Shown one piece after another: positions 35,333 through 43,939 of a stretch of 64,000 nt of DNA. The number at the start of each line of letters is the position of its first letter. The first letter of the stretch is position 1. The translations under genes and the position numbers were made by a program. Origin of the DNA: Aliisedimentitalea scapharcae (GTDB taxonomy: Bacteria; Pseudomonadota; Alphaproteobacteria; Rhodobacterales; Rhodobacteraceae); the NCBI RefSeq assembly GCF_045277565.1, contig NZ_CP123584.1, positions 3,224,001 to 3,288,000 of the forward strand, written 5' to 3'. The notes beneath the pieces are model-generated. The model was not told where the DNA came from. It worked only from the letters and a program-made list of their open reading frames with translations, and did not search any database.

Positions 35333-35806
35333 TTACTCTTTCAGTGTCGCCAAAAAGGCGATCACATCTTCGATTTCCTGAGCGGTCAGGATCGGCGTCA
35401 GCGGGCCTTCGGCGGCCTTGCCGGTGTAGGCGTCGCCGGGACGCGTGAACCCGTCCACCTTGTAAAAGGCAGGCATCACCGTGCCATCGAATGTCATTTT
35501 GGCGTCAGCCAGCAGGCCACGCATTTCCGCAGTGTCCCAACGATCGCCGGCACCATCCAATGTCGGGCCAACTTCGCCATGGAACGGCACATCGGCCAGC
35601 GCCGAAATGGCGTGGCAGGCCACGCAGTTGCCTTTGGATTTCGTGCCCGCAATGATGGCACCATTGGCGGCATCACCCGCCATGCCAGTCAACGAGGCGT
35701 CAACGCCTCCGTCTTCGTTGAACATCACATCTTTCGGAGCGACGTCGCTGGCTAGAGCGGCACTGCCGATCAGGCTGGCGGCCAATGTCAGAGATGTAAG
35801 CTTCAT
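35333..35806 (-). CDS. soxX: Cytochrome SoxX
   Basis: 157 residues, signal peptide (cleavage after ALA at 19), one haem site CVACH at 61-65 and a methionine ligand probably in GTVMPAFY. Electron-transfer subunit of SoxAX. First gene of the structural operon, with GGGAGG before the ATG and a SoxR-like operator about 90 bp upstream. Confidence 0.97.
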   Translation of the reverse strand: MKLTSLTLAASLIGSAALASDVAPKDVMFNEDGGVDASLTGMAGDAANGAIIAGTKSKGNCVACHAISALADVPFHGEVGPTLDGAGDRWDTAEMRGLLADAKMTFDGTVMPAFYKVDGFTRPGDAYTGKAAEGPLTPILTAQEIEDVIAFLATLKE

Positions 35807-35894
35807 GGATCCTCCCGTTCGCTGCCACGTCTTGAGTGGCTTCGCTGTTTCCTTGCATACCGTAGGCTACCGGTGCCTCGGAACGCAACAACAA

Positions 35895-35910
35895 ATTCAT
35901 TATTATGAAT
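35895..35910. promoter_or_regulatory. SoxR operator candidate in the soxW-soxX gap
   Basis: ATTCAT-TATT-ATGAAT, a perfect palindrome in an A+T-rich stretch between soxW and soxX. In Paracoccus the SoxR repressor is reported to bind the corresponding soxW-soxX region. Confidence 0.75.
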
Positions 35911-35932
35911 TATTAGATTATTATGTCGCGGA

Positions 35933-36511
35933 TCAGTCAAACGAACCATTGTTGCGCTCCTGGATGCGGCGCGCATGGTATCGCTGAAAATCTTCTCCGT
36001 TATCAAGCGTATACCGTTTTTCCGCAACCCAGGTAAACATGTCCAACGTCGTCCCCGCCCCAAAAGCGCCCGGCATCATCGAAACTGCGGCCTGTTGGGC
36101 GGTCTGCCCTTCTGCCACGTCTTCGGGCAGGAAGAGAATCGTCGGTGTGAACAGAACACCCCATTTGCGGGCCATGTCCTTTTCTGGCAACGTCTGACCG
36201 TCGAAATCGGTCACTTCGACATCCCCGTACAGGTTCAACTGCACCACGAAATACTTGTCACCGATGTAGCTGTCGATCTCAGGGCGCGGGAAAACATCGG
36301 TGTGCATTTTGGTGCAATAGATGCACCCCCGTTGTTCAAAAAACAGCACCAGCCGTTTGCCTTCTGCGTTGGCCTCTTCCAGATCCTCGCGCAGGTCCTT
36401 GAAGGTGTCCCGCATCCACGACGTCTTGTGCAGGCCATCATCGCCCAATTCAACAGCGCCAACAGACCCGGCGATCAACAGTCCCGCCATCAGTGAAATC
36501 CAACGTTTCAT
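35933..36511 (-). CDS. soxW: Periplasmic thioredoxin SoxW
   Basis: 192 residues from ATG 36511 with signal peptide (cleavage near 19). Thioredoxin fold with active site CIYC at 63-66 and cis-proline LFTPTI. It receives electrons from SoxV and is thought to keep SoxY reduced. GGGAGG before the start; 41 bp after soxV. Confidence 0.92.
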   Translation of the reverse strand: MKRWISLMAGLLIAGSVGAVELGDDGLHKTSWMRDTFKDLREDLEEANAEGKRLVLFFEQRGCIYCTKMHTDVFPRPEIDSYIGDKYFVVQLNLYGDVEVTDFDGQTLPEKDMARKWGVLFTPTILFLPEDVAEGQTAQQAAVSMMPGAFGAGTTLDMFTWVAEKRYTLDNGEDFQRYHARRIQERNNGSFD

Positions 36512-36552
36512 CTTCTTTCCTCCCTCAGTCGCACACAATCAGTCGCACACAA

Positions 36553-37290
36553 TCATCCCAAAGCCCCAAACCCCGGCATCCAACGGATCATCGCATCAGC
36601 GATCAGGCTGACGCCACCGGTGACAATCAAAATGGCAAAGATAATCAACATGACCCCCATGCCTTTTTCCACCCAGGCAAACGCCGCGCGGTGGCGGGCG
36701 ATCCAGGTCAAAAACGGTTTGGCAAACAGCGCCGCAATGACAAAAGGGGCCGTCATCCCAACCCCATAGACCAACAACAACGCCCCACCGCGCCAGATGT
36801 CCCCCATGCCAGAAGCCACCATCAGGATCGACGCCAGCGCCGGTCCCACACAGGGCGTCCAGCCAAAGCCAAAGGCCAACCCCATCAGATAGGCCCCGAT
36901 CACGGTTGTGGGTTCCGCCGTGCTTTCCACCCGCGCCTCGCGATAGAGCAGCGGTATGCGCAGGACGCCCAGAAAATGCAGCCCGAACAGCGTCAGAATG
37001 GCAGCCGCCACATAAGACAGCGGCTCCATCAGTTGCCCAAACAGCTGCCCCAGCGCGGTCGCCCCCATGCCCATCAGCATAAAAATCGTGGTCACCCCGG
37101 CGGCGAAACACAGCGCACTGATCAAAAGGCGGCGTTGGGCACCGGGCGCAATCTCTCCGTCTCCGCGCAGCTCTGAGACGGACAACCCGCCCATATAAGA
37201 CAGGTAAAAGGGTACCATTGGCAGGATACACGGGGTAAAGAAGCTGAGAAGTCCCGCAATCAGGGCACCCGCAAAGGTAATGTCCAGCAT
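36553..37290 (-). CDS. soxV: CcdA-family thiol-disulfide membrane protein SoxV
   Basis: 245 residues with six transmembrane helices. The two redox cysteines are in FFTPCILPM (first helix) and GWTPCVGPA (fourth helix), as in CcdA. It moves electrons from cytoplasmic thioredoxin to periplasmic SoxW. Divergent from soxS with a SoxR-like site between them. Confidence 0.93.
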   Translation of the reverse strand: MLDITFAGALIAGLLSFFTPCILPMVPFYLSYMGGLSVSELRGDGEIAPGAQRRLLISALCFAAGVTTIFMLMGMGATALGQLFGQLMEPLSYVAAAILTLFGLHFLGVLRIPLLYREARVESTAEPTTVIGAYLMGLAFGFGWTPCVGPALASILMVASGMGDIWRGGALLLVYGVGMTAPFVIAALFAKPFLTWIARHRAAFAWVEKGMGVMLIIFAILIVTGGVSLIADAMIRWMPGFGALG

Positions 37291-37342
37291 GGGTCCAGGC
37301 GGTCCTTTCTAAGGCGTGCGGATATGTGGGCACGCTTGATAA

Positions 37343-37358
37343 ATTCACACATTCAAAT
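37343..37358. promoter_or_regulatory. SoxR operator candidate in the soxV-soxS gap
   Basis: Read on the minus strand ATTTGA-ATGT-GTGAAT: the spacer and right half match the soxB site exactly, the left half is degenerate. It sits in the middle of the 116-bp divergent gap, matching the reported SoxR-binding region in Paracoccus. Confidence 0.62.
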
Positions 37359-37406
37359 TATGTTGTAAGATACGCTTACGTCAACAGATGGCTCACAGGA
37401 CCCAGG

Positions 37407-37808
37407 ATGCGGATCGCTCTTTCATTGAAACAAACATTCACCGGCCTTGTGGCCGGGATGGTTCTGTCAACGATGGCACAGGCCACCGAACTTGTCATGG
37501 TCGAACAGACCGGATGTGAGTGGTGCGAACGTTGGAACCAGGAAATCGCCCCGATTTACCCCAAGACAAGCGAAGGCCGATTTGCCCCATTGCGGCGGGT
37601 TGACCTGCGAAATATGCCGGATGACCTTAAAATCACACGTCGCGTAAACTTCACCCCGACCTTCTTGATTGTTGAGAACGGGCATGAGATTGGCCGTCTC
37701 GAAGGGTATCCCGGCGACGATTTCTTTTGGCCTGTGCTGAATGGGCTGCTGGTCGACACTGCTGGATACACTGATGATACGACGCCCTTGGTTGAGGGCG
37801 ATAGCTGA
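37407..37808 (+). CDS. soxS: Periplasmic thioredoxin-like SoxS
   Basis: 133 residues from ATG 37407 with signal peptide (about 1-26). Active site CEWC at 37-40 and cis-proline FTPTFL. SoxS is needed in Paracoccus for reductive reactivation of SoxY. Divergent from soxV, same strand as soxR. Confidence 0.9.
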   Translation: MRIALSLKQTFTGLVAGMVLSTMAQATELVMVEQTGCEWCERWNQEIAPIYPKTSEGRFAPLRRVDLRNMPDDLKITRRVNFTPTFLIVENGHEIGRLEGYPGDDFFWPVLNGLLVDTAGYTDDTTPLVEGDS

Positions 37809-37894
37809 AACCGTCTGAAACGATACAGGGTCAGGCGACTTAAAAACAGATCAGTGGCGCCGATCCCCGCGCCACGATTGCAAGGAGAGTGGAC

Positions 37895-38233
37895 ATGGCA
37901 CTGCCTCAGTTCTCGACGGAAATGGCGGAAGAAGAATTGGACAAGATGGTCGACAATGCGACGACCGCGTCCAACTTTCTCAAGGCGATCAGCCACGAAG
38001 GCCGGTTGATGATCCTCTGCCATCTGGTGACCGGTGAAAAATCCGTTACCGAACTCGAAGACCTGCTGTCCGCCCGCCAGGCGGCAGTGTCCCAGCAATT
38101 GTCGCGTCTGCGTCTCGAAGGGCTGGTCATTCCCCGCCGCGACGGCAAGGCGATCTATTACCGTCTGGCTGACGAACGCCCACGTCGCATTCTCGAAGTG
38201 GTCTATGAACTGTTCTGCAATTCGGACGACTGA
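37895..38233 (+). CDS. soxR: ArsR-family repressor SoxR
   Basis: 112 residues from ATG 37895 (AAGGAG at 37882-37887). Winged helix of the ArsR type: NFLKAISHEGRLMILCHLV, the recognition helix SARQAAVSQQLSRLRLEGLV, wing RRDGKAIYYRLAD. Two cysteines (Cys in MILCHLV and ELFCNSDD) could sense sulfur or redox state, as in persulfide-sensing relatives such as BigR/SqrR. Represses sox genes in the absence of thiosulfate. Confidence 0.93.
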   Translation: MALPQFSTEMAEEELDKMVDNATTASNFLKAISHEGRLMILCHLVTGEKSVTELEDLLSARQAAVSQQLSRLRLEGLVIPRRDGKAIYYRLADERPRRILEVVYELFCNSDD

Positions 38234-38335
38234 CATCCAACCGGCGCGTCCTGCCGTTGCGCGCTGTCTTTGGCTTGATCCGGGGTCCACTGTCCGACAC
38301 ACTAACGATGTGACGGATCGTCCGGGAGACATGCC

Positions 38336-39394
38336 ATGTACGAGTTTCTGACTGACCACCATCTGGTTGCCCTGATCGGACTGGGCGGTGGCGTCCTGTT
38401 GGGACTGGCCGCCCGGTTGGGCCGGTTCTGCACCCTCGGCGCGATCGAAGACCTGTTGTATGGCGGCAGCGCCACCCGGATGCAGATGTGGATTCTGGCC
38501 ACCGGCATCGCCGTCATGGGCAGCTTCACGCTGAGCGGTCTGGGTCTGTTCGACACCACCGAGAGCTATTACCTGTCAATCCGCTGGATGCCGCTGGCAT
38601 CAGTCATCGGGGGATTGATGTTTGGCTATGGCATGGCCCTGTCGGGCAACTGCGGCTATGGCGCGATTGCCCGTTTGGGTGGTGGCGATCTGCGGTCGTT
38701 CGTTATTGTTCTGGTCATGGGCGTCTCCACTTATGTGGTTCTGCAGGGCCCGTTGGCACCGCTGCGCAACCTGTTGTTCGAACAGGTCGAAGTCACATCC
38801 GACCTGCCCCCCGGGTTGGCCCATCATGCGGCACGGATTACCGGGTTGCCGCTGCATTGGGTTGGCGTCGGTATCGGGTCCGTGATCGTTTTGGGCGTGC
38901 TGGCCACAGGTGATCTGCGCCGCGATCCTAAGGCGTTGTTCTGGTCCGTCATGGTCGGGCTGGCCATCGTGTCGGGGTGGGCCGGCACCACATACATCAA
39001 TGCCATCGGGTTCGAAGCATTGCCCGTTGTCTCGCACAGTTTTTCCGCACCCGTTGGCGAAAGCATCCTGTGGGCCATGACCGGCAGCCTGCGTCCTGTC
39101 ACCTTTGCCGTCGGCTCTATCGCGGGTGTCTGGATCGGAGCCTTTGTCGGGTCGATGATCAAGGGGCATTTTCGTTGGGAAGCCTGCGAAGACCCGCGTG
39201 AACTGCGCCGTCAAATTGTGGGGGCCGCCATCATGGGGGCCGGGGCCGTGATTGCCATGGGCTGTACCGTCGGTCAGGGCATGACCGCTTTTTCCGTACT
39301 GTCAATCAGCGCGCCGGTGACCTTTTTGGCGATCTTTGCCGGGGCCGCAGTGGGGCTGCGCCAATTGATCGAAGGGTTCTCGCCTGCGCAATAA
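38336..39394 (+). CDS. soxT: YeeE/YedE-family sulfur transporter (SoxT-like)
   Basis: 352 residues, about nine to ten transmembrane helices, with the paired YeeE motifs: AARLGRFCTLGAIED near 25, MALSGNCGYGAIARLGGGDLRS near 100 and GCTVGQGMTAFS near 325, each with a conserved cysteine. YeeE of Spirochaeta takes up thiosulfate through such cysteines. Adjacent to soxR/soxS, so it probably imports thiosulfate or a sulfur product under SoxR control. The soxT name is by analogy with sox-linked members. Confidence 0.83.
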   Translation: MYEFLTDHHLVALIGLGGGVLLGLAARLGRFCTLGAIEDLLYGGSATRMQMWILATGIAVMGSFTLSGLGLFDTTESYYLSIRWMPLASVIGGLMFGYGMALSGNCGYGAIARLGGGDLRSFVIVLVMGVSTYVVLQGPLAPLRNLLFEQVEVTSDLPPGLAHHAARITGLPLHWVGVGIGSVIVLGVLATGDLRRDPKALFWSVMVGLAIVSGWAGTTYINAIGFEALPVVSHSFSAPVGESILWAMTGSLRPVTFAVGSIAGVWIGAFVGSMIKGHFRWEACEDPRELRRQIVGAAIMGAGAVIAMGCTVGQGMTAFSVLSISAPVTFLAIFAGAAVGLRQLIEGFSPAQ

Positions 39395-39473
39395 GCGCGG
39401 CTCTGCCATCCAGTTTACAATCCAGGGTCAGAAATATCCTGACCTGTCTGTCAAATCCGCAGGAGACCCCGGT

Positions 39474-41504
39474 TTGCGCCGCAAAGATATTGAAGACGAC
39501 CCGACAATCGGCAATCGCTCCGAAGCCTATGAAGCCTTTGACGATCTCCCCAAGAACCCGGATCTGAACGGATCCATTGGCGATCTGATCGCCACGCGGT
39601 ACGGGCGACGCGATCTGATCGGCGGGTTGCTTGGTGTGTCGGCCACCGCGGCACTGTTCGGCGCAACCACCCTGCCCCATCCCACAAGCGCTGCTACCGT
39701 TCGGACATCTGGCGGTCGGTTTGTCTTTGACGAACTGACATCGGGCATTGACCACACCCACCATGTGGCACCGGGGTACACCGCTGACATTTTGGTGCGC
39801 TGGGGCGATCCGATCACCCCGGGCGCCCCCGCATTCGACGTTTTCAACCAAAGCGCCACGGCCCAGTTGCAGCAATTTGGCTACAACAATGACTACGTCG
39901 GTTTTGTGCAGCTCGACGAGACGGGTAACCGGGGGCTGTTGTGCGTCAATCACGAATACACCAACGAAGAGATGATGTTTCCCAATCTCGGCCGCCAGGA
40001 TCGCGCCGATTTTGCCGCCATGACCCGCGCGTTGGTCGACATTGAAATGGCCGCCCACGGTGGGTCCGTGGTGGAAATAACCAAGTCCGACGATGGCGCA
40101 TGGGCCGTAAATCTGGGCAGTCCGTTGAACCGGCGGATCAGCCCTCTGAACACCGAGATGGCGATCGGCGGCCCCGCTGCGGGTCACCCCAGAATGCGAA
40201 CGGACGCGGATCCATCCGGCACCAGGGTCATCGGTACCCTGAACAATTGTGCGGGCGGCATGACACCCTGGGGCACATGGCTGATGGCCGAAGAGAATTT
40301 TCACGGCTATTTCTGGACGGATGAGCTGGATTGGGACGGGGACCCGGATCTGTCCGAACAACCTCACGCCGACAGTCTGAAACGCTATGGCATCCCCGGG
40401 CGCTGGTACGCCTGGGGCAAGGTGCATGATCGGTTCAATCTCGACCGGACACCGCATGAGCCCAACCGGTTCGGCTGGGTGGTCGAAGTTGACCCGCAAG
40501 ACCCACAGGCGATGCCTGTCAAGCACACAGCTTTGGGACGGTTCAGCCATGAAGGTGCGGATCCCATTGTGGCAAAATCCGGCCATCTGGTTGTGTATAT
40601 GGGCGATGATGCCCGGTTCGAATATGTCTATAAATATGTCTCCAATGGGGTGATCACAGACGACAGCACACCCTCATCCGACCTGTTGAGCGACGGGGTG
40701 CTCCATGTCGCCCGTTTCGAGGCCAATGGCGACCTGAACTGGCTGCCTCTTGTGTTTGGAGAAGGACCGCTGACACCGGACAACGGGTTCGACAGCCAGG
40801 CAGATGTGCTGATCGATACGCGGCTGGCGGCAGACGCTCTGCGGGCCACGCCGATGGATCGCCCCGAAGACGTCGGCCCGCGCAGCGACGGACGGGCGTT
40901 TGTCATGCTCACGAACAATTCCCGGCGCAAACCGGATCAGGTTGATGCGGCCAACCCACGCGCAAAATCCAAATTTGGCCATATCATCGAAATCGCCGAA
41001 TCCGGAGGGGATCACGCCGCGCGCCAGGGCAGATGGTCTATCCTGGTGAAATGCGGAGATCCGGGGGTGGCCTCGGTCGGGGCCGAATGGCACCCGGACA
41101 CCAGCGAAAACGGCTGGTTCGGCTCTCCGGACAATTGCGCAATTGATGCCGAAGGCCGATTGTGGATCGCCACCGATCAAGGCAGCAAGTGGCATCGCAC
41201 AGGCAAAGCCGATGGATTATACGGTGTGGAAACAGACGGAGCGATGCGGGGCCGCTCAAAGCTGTTCTTTCGCGCCCCTGTGGGCGCGGAGGTGGCTGGC
41301 CCCTGTTTCACCCCGGACATCGAAACCCTGTTTGTGTCCGTGCAACATCCCGGAACCGATGGCACCACGTCGTTGAAAGGGTTTGAACGGGTCTCGACCT
41401 TTGACGATCCCGCCACCCGATGGCCGGATTTTGCGCCCGATATGCCGCCGCGCCCGTCGGTCGTGGTGGTGCGCAAGATCGGCGGCGGCAAGATCGGGGA
41501 ATGA
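39474..41504 (+). CDS. phoX: PhoX-family alkaline phosphatase with TTG start
   Basis: 676 residues. No ATG exists near the 5' end; TTG at 39474 follows AGGAG (39461-39465) by eight bases and gives the typical N-terminus. A Tat signal (YGRRDLIGGLLGVSATAALF at about 43-62) precedes the catalytic domain. PhoX text: GLLCVNHEYTNEEMMFP, TLNNCAGGMTPWGTWLMAEE, YVVWGKVHDRF-like WYAWGKVHDRF, and a late DNCAIDAEGRLWIATDQG. PhoX enzymes are calcium/iron periplasmic phosphatases that free phosphate from esters, important in seawater. I see no convincing Pho box. Confidence 0.9.
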   Translation: MRRKDIEDDPTIGNRSEAYEAFDDLPKNPDLNGSIGDLIATRYGRRDLIGGLLGVSATAALFGATTLPHPTSAATVRTSGGRFVFDELTSGIDHTHHVAPGYTADILVRWGDPITPGAPAFDVFNQSATAQLQQFGYNNDYVGFVQLDETGNRGLLCVNHEYTNEEMMFPNLGRQDRADFAAMTRALVDIEMAAHGGSVVEITKSDDGAWAVNLGSPLNRRISPLNTEMAIGGPAAGHPRMRTDADPSGTRVIGTLNNCAGGMTPWGTWLMAEENFHGYFWTDELDWDGDPDLSEQPHADSLKRYGIPGRWYAWGKVHDRFNLDRTPHEPNRFGWVVEVDPQDPQAMPVKHTALGRFSHEGADPIVAKSGHLVVYMGDDARFEYVYKYVSNGVITDDSTPSSDLLSDGVLHVARFEANGDLNWLPLVFGEGPLTPDNGFDSQADVLIDTRLAADALRATPMDRPEDVGPRSDGRAFVMLTNNSRRKPDQVDAANPRAKSKFGHIIEIAESGGDHAARQGRWSILVKCGDPGVASVGAEWHPDTSENGWFGSPDNCAIDAEGRLWIATDQGSKWHRTGKADGLYGVETDGAMRGRSKLFFRAPVGAEVAGPCFTPDIETLFVSVQHPGTDGTTSLKGFERVSTFDDPATRWPDFAPDMPPRPSVVVVRKIGGGKIGE

Positions 41505-41751
41505 CTTCGCGCCTCCAGGTCTGGCGGTAACCAGGCGGAGCGCACCATGTAGGTGCGCACAGGTTTGCGCCCTTCGGGCGGCGGGTCCCCGTGGCACTGT
41601 CTCTGCATCGTTCCATGCGTCTGCTCTTCCTGAGGGCCTGCGCCTTCCCACGGCAATGTGACACCGGGTGATCTGTCCGGTGGTATAGAACGGACCCGGA
41701 CACTCGCCAGAGATTCACCTGAAACTCGCCCGAAATCCGATGGAGCCAAAC

Positions 41752-42231
41752 ATGCGCCTGCTGCCCCTTTCTACCTTTACCCTGTCCGCCTTTGCCCTTG
41801 CCACTGCCAGCCTGGCCGCTGATCCAAAGCCACGCGACGGATGGGTCATCCACGACACCGACAAACCCTACGACACGCTGATCCAGGATGTGCGCAGCGC
41901 CGTCACGGCCAATGGGATGGGAATCGTGACCCAGGCAGGACCCACCGGGGCCGCGGCCAAACGTGGCATCACGATCCCGGGCAACCGGGTCATCGGCGTG
42001 TTCAACAATGACTACGCGGTCAAGATCCTGGGCCTGTCGACAGGAGCCATGATCGAAGCCCCGATCCGGTTTTATGTCACCGAAGACAACGACGGCAGTG
42101 CCACTTTGTCCTACAAGACGCCCAGCCATGTCTTTGCACCCTATCTCGACGAAGGCGGCGCGACCTTGCAGGCGTTGGCCGCGGAATTGGACACCCGGTT
42201 TGCCGTCATCGCGGAACAAGCCGTGAAATAG
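41752..42231 (+). CDS. DUF302 domain secreted protein
   Basis: 159 residues from ATG 41752 (GGAG four bases upstream, inside a possible longer start at 41740). Signal peptide MRLLPLSTFTLSAFALATAS then the DUF302 body: YDTLIQDVRSAVTANGMGIV, RVIGVFNNDYAVKIL, APIRFYVTEDNDGSATLSYK. DUF302 is a small alpha/beta fold found in many periplasmic proteins, function unknown. Single gene. Confidence 0.84.
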   Translation: MRLLPLSTFTLSAFALATASLAADPKPRDGWVIHDTDKPYDTLIQDVRSAVTANGMGIVTQAGPTGAAAKRGITIPGNRVIGVFNNDYAVKILGLSTGAMIEAPIRFYVTEDNDGSATLSYKTPSHVFAPYLDEGGATLQALAAELDTRFAVIAEQAVK

Positions 42232-42322
42232 ATCTTTGCATTGGTCACACTGGCGTGATTGGGCTTGCGTCCGGGCCAGGTCTCCGCAATCTCGGGGGGC
42301 AAGGACAACACCGGAGATCCCC

Positions 42323-43939
42323 ATGCAACAGACCCCTGCCCGCGCCGCAGATATCCTGGCGCGCCGCCTGTATGAGGCTGGCTGCCGCCATGCCTTTGGA
42401 ATGCCCGGCGGCGAGGTTCTGACCCTGATTGATGCATTGGAACAGGCCGGGATCACATTTCACCTGGTCAAACATGAAAACGCCGGCGGCTTCATGGCCG
42501 AGGCGGTGCATCACCGGGACGGGGCCCCCGCCATTCTGGTGGCGACCCTTGGGCCTGGTGTGCTGAACGGGGTGAATGTGGTTGCCAACGCGCATCAGGA
42601 CCGGGTTCCGATGCTGGTTCTGTCCGGCTGCGTCGATGCCGCCGAAGAGCAGAGCTATACGCATCAGGTTCTGGATCACCGTGCCGTGTTCCAACCCATT
42701 ACCAAAGCAACCTTCCGCCTGAACGCCGAAACCGCTGATCTGATCGCCGACAAAGCCATCGGGATCGCCACCGAACAGCGCTGTGGTCCGGTGCATATCG
42801 ACGTGCCCATTTCGGTTGCGGACGCGACTGCCCGTGACAGCGGCACCCATCGCACGGCAGCGGTCGCAACCGCGCCACACGGCCCTGCGCTAGAACAGGC
42901 GCGCGGCTGGCTGACATCGGCCCAGCGCCCGCTGGCCATCATTGGGCTGGACGCACTCTATGACGGGTCTGCTGACACGATCCGCACCTTTGTCGAAGCG
43001 CATCAGATCCCTTTTGTCACCACCTACAAGGCCAAGGGGATCATCCCCGAGGATCACCCCCTGTGTTTGGGCGGCGCAGGTCTGTCGCCTCTGGCCGACA
43101 CGCATCTGATGCCATTGATACAGCAGGCCGACCTGATTCTGGCGCTGGGGTATGATCCGATCGAAATGCGCCCTGGATGGCGCAATGCCTGGGATCCGGA
43201 AACACAGCATGTCATCGACATCACTCCCGAAGCCAACACCCACTATATGCATCAGGCGGGGTTGAGCATGATTGCCGACACTGGTGCAACGTTGCAGGCT
43301 TTGGGCGATGGGCTCGACACGGGCCCGACGTGGCCCAACGGTGAACCCACCGCCGTGCGGGAGGCTTTGGCCACAGCCTTTGCGCAGGATGACGACTGGG
43401 GACCGGCCGGGGTGATCGCCCAGGCGCGTGCCTCGCTGCCTGCAGGGACTCTGGCCTCCGCCGACAGCGGCGCGCATCGGATTTTGCTGAGCCAGATGTG
43501 GCCCTGTGACGAGCCGCGCGGGCTGATTCAATCGTCGGCGCTGTGCACGATGGGCTGCGCCGTGCCCATGGCGATCGGTTTGAAACTGGCCGAACCCACC
43601 CGCCCGGTGATCAGCTTTTCCGGCGACGCCGGGTTCCTGATGACCGCCGGTGAACTGGCCACCGCCGCCGAAATGGGCGTTGCGCCGATCTTTCTGGTAT
43701 TTGTCGACGCCAGCCTCGCATTGATCGAGCTGAAACAACGTCAGAGACAGATGACCAACCGTGGCGTCGACTTTGCCAAACATGACTTTGCCGCCATGGG
43801 GCAGGCCTTTGGTGGACATGGGGTGACGGTCACAAATCGCGCAGAACTGCACGAGGCGCTGACGGCCGCGCAAGAGGCAGACACATTCACCGTGATCGCG
43901 GCCGTGATCGAACGCGGAGGCTATGATGGACGTATCTGA
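42323..43939 (+). CDS. Thiamine pyrophosphate-dependent enzyme (acetolactate synthase-like)
   Basis: 538 residues from ATG 42323 (GGAG upstream). Three TPP-enzyme domains: PYR domain with activating glutamate in HLVKHENAGGFMAEA, middle domain, PP domain with GDAGFLMTAGELATAAEMG ... VFVDAS, where Asp sits at the usual Asn magnesium ligand and GDA replaces GDG. The family includes acetolactate synthase, oxalyl-CoA decarboxylase and 2-hydroxyacyl-CoA lyase. A 17-bp overlap with a CoA-transferase gene suggests it works on a CoA-linked 2-hydroxy- or 2-oxo-acid; there is no ilvN-like small subunit. Confidence 0.8.
   Translation: MQQTPARAADILARRLYEAGCRHAFGMPGGEVLTLIDALEQAGITFHLVKHENAGGFMAEAVHHRDGAPAILVATLGPGVLNGVNVVANAHQDRVPMLVLSGCVDAAEEQSYTHQVLDHRAVFQPITKATFRLNAETADLIADKAIGIATEQRCGPVHIDVPISVADATARDSGTHRTAAVATAPHGPALEQARGWLTSAQRPLAIIGLDALYDGSADTIRTFVEAHQIPFVTTYKAKGIIPEDHPLCLGGAGLSPLADTHLMPLIQQADLILALGYDPIEMRPGWRNAWDPETQHVIDITPEANTHYMHQAGLSMIADTGATLQALGDGLDTGPTWPNGEPTAVREALATAFAQDDDWGPAGVIAQARASLPAGTLASADSGAHRILLSQMWPCDEPRGLIQSSALCTMGCAVPMAIGLKLAEPTRPVISFSGDAGFLMTAGELATAAEMGVAPIFLVFVDASLALIELKQRQRQMTNRGVDFAKHDFAAMGQAFGGHGVTVTNRAELHEALTAAQEADTFTVIAAVIERGGYDGRI

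Noticed and set aside
39395..39473. A possible Pho box before phoX (CTGTCAAAT near 39448)
   Set aside because: Only one half-site resembles the consensus; the second half at the 11-bp period is not present.
42323..43939. Naming the TPP enzyme ilvB or oxc
   Set aside because: No small subunit gene, and motif changes at the magnesium site; neither identity can be supported from sequence alone.
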